This document shows positions 1 through 5,154 of a stretch of 6,939 nt of DNA, one piece after another (the first letter of the stretch is position 1; the number at the start of each line of letters is the position of its first letter). Origin of the DNA: Solirubrobacterales bacterium (GTDB lineage: Bacteria > Actinomycetota > Thermoleophilia > Solirubrobacterales > Solirubrobacteraceae); contig QHBV01000278.1 of assembly GCA_003244035.1 (NCBI GenBank), forward strand, positions 3,590 through 10,528, given 5' to 3'. Made by a program: the position numbers and the translations under genes. The notes beneath the pieces are model-generated. The model searched no databases. It had not been told where the DNA came from and saw only the letters and a program-made list of their open reading frames with translations.

Positions 1-597
1 CGGACCGCGTTCGATCCGTACGCGCGTGCCGAGCTGGCGGGGGTCGAGGCCGCCGACCCCGGTCGCCGGGGGCTGGCGGAGGCAAACGCGTGGCCGCTCG
101 GCGCTCGCGACGGCTGGGACCAGTACCGGAGCGACGGTGCCGTCCATGCCACCTACTGGATCGGCGCGTGGCCGCGGGTCGAGGTCTCCCCGATGTTCAT
201 GGACGCTCTGCTTGGCCGCTCGAGCGCCGTGCGTACGGTCGCGGTCACGTTCGAGCCGATCCCGCCCGAGCGCTCGACCAGGGAGGTCGAAGCCGCGATC
301 ACCCGAGACCGGGCTGATCACGAGTTGCGCCACCGCTTCGGCCAGTCCGAGACGGCCCGCCACCGCCAGGTGCAGGAGGCGACGATGCGGCGCGAGTCGG
401 AGCTTGCCGCGGGCCACAGCGAGGTCCGTCTGGCCGGCTTCGTAACCGTGTCCGGGCGCGACCCGGACGATCTTCGCCGGGCGAGCTCGGACGTGCTCGA
501 GCACGCCGCCCGGGCCCGGCTCGAGCTGCACCGGATGTACGGGCAGCAGGCCGACGCGTTCACCTTCACGCTGCCGCTCTGCCGGGGGCTGAAGTGA
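1..597 (+). CDS. SCO6880-family conjugation/T4SS protein, 3' part (5' end outside window)
   Basis: The reading frame is open from the first base and ends at a TGA at 595-597, giving the last 198 residues of a protein that in this family is usually near 490 residues. Recognisable family features are RTAFDP at the left edge, DGAVHATYWIGAWPR (fragment residues 45-59), RESELAAGH followed by LAGFVTVSG (about 131-152), and the terminal YGQQADAFTFTLPLCRGL (180-197). SCO6880-family proteins are encoded beside VirB4-like ATPases in actinobacterial conjugation clusters, and the next gene here fits that. The end resembles the stretch of VirB4/TcpF proteins just before their ATPase domain, so this may be the N-terminal half of a split VirB4 acting at the inner face of the membrane; that role is inference. 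The methionine at 193 is internal, because the homologous sequence continues upstream of it. Confidence 0.85.
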   Translation, partial: RTAFDPYARAELAGVEAADPGRRGLAEANAWPLGARDGWDQYRSDGAVHATYWIGAWPRVEVSPMFMDALLGRSSAVRTVAVTFEPIPPERSTREVEAAITRDRADHELRHRFGQSETARHRQVQEATMRRESELAAGHSEVRLAGFVTVSGRDPDDLRRASSDVLEHAARARLELHRMYGQQADAFTFTLPLCRGLK

Positions 598-657
598 CCG
601 GGGTGGTGGGCACCGTGGCCTTTGGCCCCGGCGCCGCCATGCGGTGGCGGCGCCGGC

Positions 658-663
658 GAAGGA
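658..663 (+). promoter_or_regulatory. Shine-Dalgarno that favours the GTG start at 671
   Basis: GAAGGA lies 7 bases before the GTG at 671. The alternative in-frame GTG at 644 has no purine-rich site in front of it. This decides the start of the ATPase gene. Confidence 0.5.
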
Positions 664-670
664 CGCCCTC

Positions 671-1936
671 GTGAGCCTGCACTCCACCGAGCGCCCCGGG
701 CATCGCTGCACCACCCGTCACGCGCAGGCGATCTATCCGTTCATGGCCCCCGGCGGGCTCGGCGGGCGCGGCGTGTTCATCGGGCGGGACTCGAGCGGAG
801 GGGCGTTCTGTTACGACCCTTGGCTCCTGTATGCGGAGGGCGCGCTCGACGACCCGAACGCGATCGTGCTCGGCAAGCTCGGGCAGGGCAAGAGCGCGCT
901 GGTCAAGACGCTCCTGTGGCGGATGCTGCTGTTCGGGCGCCGCGCGTTCGTGCTCGACGTCAAGCGCGAGTACGGGTCCCTGTGCCGCGCCGCGGGCGTG
1001 GAGGCGATCTCCTTGCAGCCAGGCGGCGGGGTACGACTCAACCCGCTCGCCTCACGCCCGGAGGAGCACGCGCAACTCGAGCTGCTGCGGGCTGTCACGA
1101 TCACGGCCGTCGGCGGACCGCTGTCCCAGATCGAGGCGGCGGCGCTCAGGGAGGCGCTGCGCACGGTCCGCGCGCGAGGTGTGCTCGAGCCGACGCTCCC
1201 GGAGATCGCCACGGTGCTGTTCGCGCCGGTGGCCGAGATGGCGGCCGAGCTGCGCACGAGCCCCGAGCGCCTCGCAGTGGACGTCCGCCGGGCCGCGCTC
1301 GGTCTTCAGGACCTGTGCGAGGGCCCATTGCGGGGCATGTTCGACGGCCCTACGACCCCTGGGCTCGACCTCGACGCGAAGCTGCTGGTGCTCGATCTCC
1401 ACGCGGTCAGGGACTCGCCCGCGGTTGGGATCCTGATGGCCTGCGCGACGGCTTGGATGAGCGCGCTGCTGGCGCGGATGGCCGAGCGCCCCGGCCGCGA
1501 ACGGCTGATCAGCGTCGCCGACGAGTCGTGGAAGATCGTCCAGCACACCGGCCTGGGCGAGTGGTTTCAGTCGAACTTCAAGCTCGCCCGCCAGTTCGGG
1601 GTGATGAACCTCGTCGTCCTGCACAAGCTGGCCGACCTCCAGGCGGCCGGCGACGCGGGCTCGCGGGCGGCCCGGATCGCCGAGGGGCTGATCGCCGACG
1701 CCTCGACGCGGATCGTCTACCACCAGGACGAGAGCCAGGTGCCACTCACGCGGGCGCTGCTCGGGCTGTCAGAGAGCGAGGCGCAGCTGATCTCGATGCT
1801 CTCGGCCGGCCAGGCGTTGTGGCGGGTCGGTTCGCGCTCGTTCGTGGTCCAGCACTACCGCTCGCGACTGGAGGCGGAGTTGACCAACACCGACACCGGC
1901 ATGCGGATCTCCGACCGCCGGCTGGAGCGGGGATGA
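671..1936 (+). CDS. VirB4-like T4SS/conjugation ATPase
   Basis: This 421-residue protein (numbered from the GTG at 671) is an additive-strand P-loop ATPase of the VirB4/TraC/TcpF type, expected to power a membrane-bound conjugation channel. The N-terminal CTTRHAQAIYPFMAPGGLGGRGVFIGRD (residues 13-40) and YDPW (48-51) match the usual lead-in to this ATPase domain. The Walker A motif is GKLGQGKS (68-75). The Walker B is LISVADES, with the acidic pair D284-E285. VLHKLADLQ, YHQDESQVPL and the final GQALWRVGSRSFVVQHYRS are typical of the C-terminal part. It lacks the large N-terminal VirB4 domain, which may be supplied by the SCO6880-like product just upstream, 73 bases away. Its stop overlaps the next gene's start as ATGA, indicating coupled translation. 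A GTG at 644 would add nine residues but has no ribosome binding site. Family assignment is firm; the substrate or element served cannot be told from here. Confidence 0.88.
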   Translation: MSLHSTERPGHRCTTRHAQAIYPFMAPGGLGGRGVFIGRDSSGGAFCYDPWLLYAEGALDDPNAIVLGKLGQGKSALVKTLLWRMLLFGRRAFVLDVKREYGSLCRAAGVEAISLQPGGGVRLNPLASRPEEHAQLELLRAVTITAVGGPLSQIEAAALREALRTVRARGVLEPTLPEIATVLFAPVAEMAAELRTSPERLAVDVRRAALGLQDLCEGPLRGMFDGPTTPGLDLDAKLLVLDLHAVRDSPAVGILMACATAWMSALLARMAERPGRERLISVADESWKIVQHTGLGEWFQSNFKLARQFGVMNLVVLHKLADLQAAGDAGSRAARIAEGLIADASTRIVYHQDESQVPLTRALLGLSESEAQLISMLSAGQALWRVGSRSFVVQHYRSRLEAELTNTDTGMRISDRRLERG

Positions 1937-3675
1937 GCGACCGGCACTCGGGAGGCATCTCGGACCTCGCCTTGCTCACGGTGATCGCGGTGGCGCTTGG
2001 CGCCGCCGGTCTGGTGTGGCTGTGGGGCGGGATCGCGGGAGCGCTGTTCGGCGGCGGCTGGCCCCGGGTGGGCGCCGGGCAGCTGCTGGGCGTGCTGGCG
2101 CGGCTGCCGGGACGCCTGCCCGACCCGGGCGGGGCGTGGCCGCCGGCCGCGCGGTCGCGCCTGCCCGGCCCGGCTGGGTTCTATTCGGCGCTGCTGCTGC
2201 TCGGGGGCGCGGCGGCGGCGGTTGCGCTCGCAGCGAGACGCGCTGGCGCGGGGATGGGTGCCGGGATACGCGGGCCGCGCTCCGGCGCCGGCGCGAGGTG
2301 GGCTGCGCCGAGGGAGCTGGGGGCGTTGCGGGCGGGTCGCCGCAGGACGCGTGCGGGCGCCGGCGGCGGTGCTGGTGCGGGAGCTGGTGCGGGGCGGCTC
2401 ACGCTGGGCCGCCACCACGGCCGGCTGCTGTATGCCGAGCAGCGCCACGCGCTCGTCGCGTTCGGCCCGCCGCAGTCGGGCAAGTCGGCGGGGCTCGCGA
2501 TCCCGGCGCTGCTGCAGTGGGACGGGCCAGCGGTCGCCTCCTCGATCAAGACCGACCTGCTCGGCGCGACGCTTCGCCGCCGCCGCGCGCTCGGCACGAC
2601 GTTCGTGTTCGATCCGTTCGGACTGGCGCAGATGCCGTCGCACACGTGGTCGCCGCTACAGGGCGCCCGCACCTGGGACGGAGCACTCGAGGTCGCGTGG
2701 CGGCTCGCGGCCGCCGGCGAGCTCGATCAGCGCGGCGTCGAGGGCGGCGACTTCTGGGCGATCGCGGCGGAGCAGCGCCTGGCGCCGCTGCTGTACACGG
2801 CGGCCCTCACCGGGGCGGGCATCGACAGCGTTGTGCGTTGGGCCTACGGGCAGGGCGCCCGCGAGCTGCACGAAGCGCTCGGGCGACTCGCCGAGGCTGC
2901 CGGCGACGAGCGGGAGCTGGCCGGCGCACACGCCGCCTACGACGCCGTCCGCGCCTTCGAGGCCCAGGCGGACCGGACCCGCTCCTCGATCGAGGCGACC
3001 GCGCAGGCGCTGCTGCGCGCGTACCGCTTCGAGCGCGTGGCGGGCTCGGCGAGATCGTCTCAGATCACCGCCGACCGCCTGCTGGACGGGGCCGCGACGC
3101 TCTACCTGGTCGGGGACGCGAAGGCGTCGAAGCTGCTGCGCCCGATCTTCATCGCGCTGCTCTCGGAGATCGTCGACCGTGCGTACGAGCGCGCCACCCT
3201 CGCCGGCGGCCGGCTGCCGCGGCCGCTGCTGCTGTGCCTCGACGAGGCGGGCAACGTCGCGCCGCTGCCGAACCTGGCCGAGATCGCCTCGACCGCTCCG
3301 AGCCACAACATCCAGCTCGTCTCGATCTTCCACGACCTCGCGCAGGCGCGCAGCGGCTACGGCCAGCAGGCGGAGACGGTGGTCAACAGCCATCGCGCGC
3401 GGATGCTGCTGCCCGGCGTCGCGGACCTCGAGACGCTGCGCTACTTCGCCGGGCTTGTCGGCGAGGAGGAGGCGCGCGATCGCACGCGCACGACCGGCGC
3501 CGGTGGGACGACACGAGCGACCGCGCGCCGCCGCCGGCCGCTGGCCGCCGCCGAGGCGCTCCGCCAGCTGCCCGACGGTCACGCGCTGCTGCTGTATGGG
3601 CGGATCCCGCCGGCACAGATCCGCCTGCGGATGTGGTTCGCCGACCGACGCCTGCGGCGACTGGCGGAGCAGTGA
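1933..3675 (+). CDS. VirD4/TraG-like type IV secretion coupling protein
   Basis: This 580-residue membrane ATPase would couple DNA-protein substrates to the T4SS channel. Two hydrophobic segments (about residues 12-39 and 83-101) anchor the N-terminus. A basic and Gly/Ala-rich linker (about 104-154) leads to GRLTLGRHHGRLLYAE and the Walker A motif GPPQSGKS (178-185). SIKTDLLGATL follows shortly, a signature of this actinobacterial TraG group. Walker B is LLLCLDEAGN (432-441), with D437-E438. NIQLVSIFHDLAQARSGYG and VNSHRARMLLPGV are the usual motifs around the conserved Gln/Asn positions. The C-terminus PLAAAEALRQLPDGHALLLYGRIPPAQIRLRMWF is also typical. The ATG at 1933 is chosen because it overlaps the ATPase stop (ATGA) and has GGAG at 1924-1927. 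The frame is open further upstream, but that part is a shadow of the ATPase gene. No relaxase is visible, so whether this is a working conjugative element is unknown. Confidence 0.9.
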   Translation: MSDRHSGGISDLALLTVIAVALGAAGLVWLWGGIAGALFGGGWPRVGAGQLLGVLARLPGRLPDPGGAWPPAARSRLPGPAGFYSALLLLGGAAAAVALAARRAGAGMGAGIRGPRSGAGARWAAPRELGALRAGRRRTRAGAGGGAGAGAGAGRLTLGRHHGRLLYAEQRHALVAFGPPQSGKSAGLAIPALLQWDGPAVASSIKTDLLGATLRRRRALGTTFVFDPFGLAQMPSHTWSPLQGARTWDGALEVAWRLAAAGELDQRGVEGGDFWAIAAEQRLAPLLYTAALTGAGIDSVVRWAYGQGARELHEALGRLAEAAGDERELAGAHAAYDAVRAFEAQADRTRSSIEATAQALLRAYRFERVAGSARSSQITADRLLDGAATLYLVGDAKASKLLRPIFIALLSEIVDRAYERATLAGGRLPRPLLLCLDEAGNVAPLPNLAEIASTAPSHNIQLVSIFHDLAQARSGYGQQAETVVNSHRARMLLPGVADLETLRYFAGLVGEEEARDRTRTTGAGGTTRATARRRRPLAAAEALRQLPDGHALLLYGRIPPAQIRLRMWFADRRLRRLAEQ

Positions 3676-3692
3676 GGGGCTCCGGCACGATC

Positions 3693-3697
3693 AGGGG
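3693..3697 (+). promoter_or_regulatory. Shine-Dalgarno of the small acidic protein gene
   Basis: AGGGG sits 9 bases before the ATG at 3707 and supports that start. Other in-frame options lie inside the coupling-protein gene. Confidence 0.45.
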
Positions 3698-3706
3698 CAC
3701 GGCTCG

Positions 3707-4132
3707 ATGAGCTGGCCCGAGCCAGATGATGGTGGCTTTGACCGCGGCGACGAGGGCTGGGAGGAGCCCGAGTCCACGCGCTGGCCACTCGATTGGCGCG
3801 GGCTCTATCCCCGCGAGCGGTGGCTGTGGTTCGAGCAGCTCTGGAGCGACGCGTGCGCGCTGCGCGCGCGCTACCGGCTGGCGATCAGGTCGGGCTGGTG
3901 GGAGGATCAGATCCAGGTGGAGGCGCTGGCGGCGCTCGCCGCGTGGACGCAGCGCTACGACTCGGGCGAGTGGGACGACCCGCCCGGCAAGCTGGCGCTG
4001 CTCTACGACCTCGAGCGGGTGGGCGCGCTCCTGCGCGACGGCGACGACCCCTTCCACCCCGACCGCGACCGGCTCGCGTTCGCGCGCCACCTGATCGACC
4101 TCGGGTGCCAGCCCCCGCCGGGCGCGGGTTGA
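3707..4132 (+). CDS. Small acidic Trp-rich protein of the conjugation operon (DUF4913-like?)
   Basis: This 141-residue protein is the last gene of the operon, 31 bases after the coupling-protein gene. The first 25 residues are acidic (EPDDGGFDRGDEGWEEPE). The body is rich in aromatics (WPLDWRGLYPRERWLWFEQLW, SGWWEDQIQVEALAALAAWTQRY) and should be mostly alpha-helical. There is no signal peptide, membrane segment or catalytic motif. The pattern of an acidic head, a W-W pair followed by an E-A-L-A-A-L helix, and a short Cys-containing tail (DLGC, 131-134) recalls DUF4913-type proteins that often follow TraG-like genes in actinobacteria; this comes from memory of the family and is only a suggestion. 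A cytoplasmic accessory or regulatory role in transfer is inferred from position alone. A much longer open frame in the same phase begins near 1997, but that part is antiphase shadow within the coupling gene. Confidence 0.72.
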   Translation: MSWPEPDDGGFDRGDEGWEEPESTRWPLDWRGLYPRERWLWFEQLWSDACALRARYRLAIRSGWWEDQIQVEALAALAAWTQRYDSGEWDDPPGKLALLYDLERVGALLRDGDDPFHPDRDRLAFARHLIDLGCQPPPGAG

Positions 4133-4165
4133 CATCCTCTGCACGGCAGCGTGTCGGCGAGGATG
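4133..4165. terminator. Candidate bidirectional terminator hairpin between convergent genes
   Basis: CATCCTC (4133-4139) pairs with GAGGATG (4159-4165). Inside, GCAC (4141-4144) can pair with GTGT (4151-4154) around the loop GGCAGC. The structure fills the 36-base gap between two convergent reading frames, where a shared terminator is expected. There is no T-rich tract on either side, so intrinsic termination is not proven. Confidence 0.4.
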
Positions 4166-4168
4166 CCC

Positions 4169-4452
4169 TCAGGGACGGAGCAGCACCTTCACCGCGCCGT
4201 CTTGCTTCTTCTGGAACTTCTCGTAGCCCTCGGGGGCCTGATCAAGGCTCAGCTTGTGGGTGGCGAAGCCTTCTGTCCCGAGCGGGTCGCCGTCGGTGAG
4301 CAGCGGCAGGATCTCCGGGGCCCACCGCTTGACGTTGGCCTGGCCCATGCGCAGCTGGATCTGCTTGTCGAAGATCGTGAGCATCGGCAGCGGGTCGGCC
4401 ATGCCGCCGTATACCCCACGTCGCGCTTGCCGTGCCATGTCACTGCCCTCAC
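4169..4452 (-). pseudogene. Zinc-dependent alcohol/formaldehyde dehydrogenase, internally deleted and frameshifted
   Basis: Two ends of one gene are joined here. From a GTG at 4452 (AAGGAG at 4464-4459, 6-base spacing) the frame reads MRAVTWHGKRDV, the typical N-terminus of zinc-dependent dehydrogenases of the glutathione-independent formaldehyde dehydrogenase type. After codon 12 that family sequence stops. In another frame, starting near 4417, comes GVYGGMADPLPML, then LRMGQANVKRW and APEGYEKFQKKQDGAVKVLLRP, the family's normal C-terminus, ending at a TGA at 4171-4169. Twelve N-terminal and 82 C-terminal residues remain of an expected 380-400. The catalytic zinc ligands, the structural zinc lobe and the Rossmann GxGxxG are all gone. 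Translation from the GTG would run out of frame and end near 4249 after 67 residues. The product cannot be an active enzyme. The GTG overlaps the regulator's stop codon, so the intact ancestor was probably co-transcribed with it. An assembly error at 4409-4419 is the main alternative to a real deletion. Confidence 0.82.
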
Positions 4453-5030
4453 GGATGTCTCCTTCCCGGCTCTGGACCAAGGTCGTGTGGATGCCGGCCC
4501 TCGGGGCCGTGCTCGTGGGCGTGGGAATGAGAGTGCACGTAGTCGCCGTGGCTGTGCTCCTGCTCGTGGGGATGGGCGTGCTCCTGACCCTGGCCCGCGC
4601 AGGTGGCGCAGACGCCGACGATCGCGAAGTGGGTGAAGCGCGCCTCGTAGCCGAACAGCTCCCTGACGCGATCGCGAATCGGGTCGAGCTGCTCGGGAGC
4701 GAGCGTTCGGACCGCGCCGCAGCGCTCGCACGAGAGAAACTCGTGCTCGCCGCGCCCGACGAGCGCGTACAGCCCGGGTCCGTGACCGAGGTGCACGTGC
4801 CGCGCGAGGCCGTGCTGCTCGAGCGCCTCGAGGTTTCGGTACACCGAGGTGAGGTCGAGTCTCAAGTCGTCTGCGATGTGCTCCGCCGAGAGCGGGCCGG
4901 CTGCCGCGAACAGCGCCTCCAAGACGAGCCGACGAGGGGTCGTGAGCCGCAGCCCTCGGCTGCGCAGGGCCGCGACCGCGTCGGCGAGATCGGTGAACGC
5001 CAGCCGGGGAGTGTCGGGAGCGACGGTCAT
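4449..5030 (-). CDS. Fur-family metalloregulator with His-rich C-terminal tail (Nur/Zur-like)
   Basis: This 193-residue protein is a metal-dependent DNA-binding repressor. A winged helix-turn-helix spans about residues 28-80, with GLRLTTPRRLVLEAL and the recognition-helix signature DLTSVYRNLEALEQHGL. The dimerisation/metal domain follows, with HVHLGHGPGLYAL and EHEFLSCERCG. Two CxxC pairs (C101/C104 and C141/C144) form the usual structural zinc site. The final part is unusual: residues 151-182 hold 12 histidines in 32 positions, like nickel-storing tails of HypB or SlyD. The ATG at 5030 is chosen because the Fur-like sequence begins well after it. A TTG at 5048 would add six residues, and neither start has a good Shine-Dalgarno, so a leaderless or weakly initiated mRNA is possible. 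It faces a NiCoT permease gene across 124 bases, which favours nickel (Nur-like) over zinc or iron, but the metal is inferred. Its stop overlaps the dehydrogenase start by GTGA. Confidence 0.87.
   Translation of the reverse strand: MTVAPDTPRLAFTDLADAVAALRSRGLRLTTPRRLVLEALFAAAGPLSAEHIADDLRLDLTSVYRNLEALEQHGLARHVHLGHGPGLYALVGRGEHEFLSCERCGAVRTLAPEQLDPIRDRVRELFGYEARFTHFAIVGVCATCAGQGQEHAHPHEQEHSHGDYVHSHSHAHEHGPEGRHPHDLGPEPGRRHP
4459..4464 (-). promoter_or_regulatory. Strong Shine-Dalgarno of the broken dehydrogenase, inside the regulator gene
   Basis: On the minus strand GGGAAGGAGA is followed 6 bases later by the GTG at 4452-4450. It lies within the last codons of the Fur-family gene, as expected for a coupled gene pair. 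It decides the GTG start over the TTG at 4480. Confidence 0.6.
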
Positions 5031-5043
5031 GCCCTGAGTGTCG

Positions 5044-5053
5044 CGCAAATGCG
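5044..5053. promoter_or_regulatory. Candidate operator dyad near the regulator start
   Basis: CGCA-AA-TGCG is a perfect 4+4 dyad located 14-23 bases before the regulator's ATG, where a bound Fur-type protein could block its own expression. It does not match the published TTGCAA-type Nur box exactly. It may be chance in GC-rich DNA. Confidence 0.2.
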
Positions 5054-5068
5054 ATCGTGGCGCCGGCT

Positions 5069-5082
5069 GTAACTGCCATTAC
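5069..5082. promoter_or_regulatory. Candidate operator dyad in the divergent region
   Basis: GTAA-N6-TTAC is an inverted repeat centred about midway between the two divergent start codons and directly upstream of the -35-like TTGCAC. It lies in one of the few AT-richer stretches of the window. The position suits a shared operator, but the half-sites are only four bases long. Confidence 0.25.
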
Positions 5083-5083
5083 C

Positions 5084-5112
5084 TTGCACTAGCAGCAGCC
5101 ATGCGGTAGCTT
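5084..5112 (+). promoter_or_regulatory. Candidate sigma-70-type promoter of the NiCoT gene
   Basis: TTGCAC (5084-5089) and TAGCTT (5107-5112) are separated by exactly 17 bases, giving a predicted start near 5119 and a leader of about 36 bases. Each hexamer matches the consensus only partly. A small hairpin, CTGGG-GTG-CCCAG, lies in the leader at 5123-5135. Confidence 0.3.
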
Positions 5113-5142
5113 CGCGGCCCGACTGGGGTGCCCAGGCGTAAT

Positions 5143-5147
5143 GGAGG
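5143..5147 (+). promoter_or_regulatory. Shine-Dalgarno of the NiCoT gene
   Basis: GGAGG lies 7 bases before the ATG at 5155. It sets the start there rather than at the in-frame GTG at 5128, which lies inside the leader hairpin. Confidence 0.65.
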
Positions 5148-5154
5148 ACAACCG

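Noticed and set aside
622..1932. A long open frame that would extend the coupling protein N-terminally by about 437 residues to 622
   Set aside because: The extension is Arg/Pro/Gly-rich and overlaps the clearly homologous ATPase gene in another frame. The ATG at 1933 has a Shine-Dalgarno sequence, an ATGA overlap and a membrane segment just after it.
1855..3582. Two minus-strand frames of 262 and 308 residues opposite the coupling-protein gene
   Set aside because: They are Arg/Gln/Gly-rich translations with no recognisable domain, typical antisense frames in GC-rich DNA.
1997..3706. A long + strand frame leading into the small acidic protein gene
   Set aside because: Before 3707 it is low-complexity Arg/Ser/Pro sequence in the shadow of the coupling-protein gene. 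The real start is the ATG at 3707.
4169..4480. A 103-residue protein starting at the TTG at 4480
   Set aside because: The first 22 residues are an out-of-frame reading of the regulator's 3' end and the dehydrogenase's N-terminus. Only the last 82 residues match a family, so this is a pseudogene artefact.
4254..5072. A 272-residue + strand frame opposite the Fur-family gene
   Set aside because: It has no homology to any family I recognise. The minus strand carries unambiguous Fur-family motifs and the dehydrogenase C-terminus.
5128..5154. GTG at 5128 as NiCoT start
   Set aside because: It lies within the CTGGG-GTG-CCCAG hairpin without a Shine-Dalgarno sequence. The ATG at 5155 has GGAGG at the right distance.
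5031..5154. Cobalamin riboswitch in front of the NiCoT gene
   Set aside because: The leader is too short, and no B12-box-like conserved core could be found.
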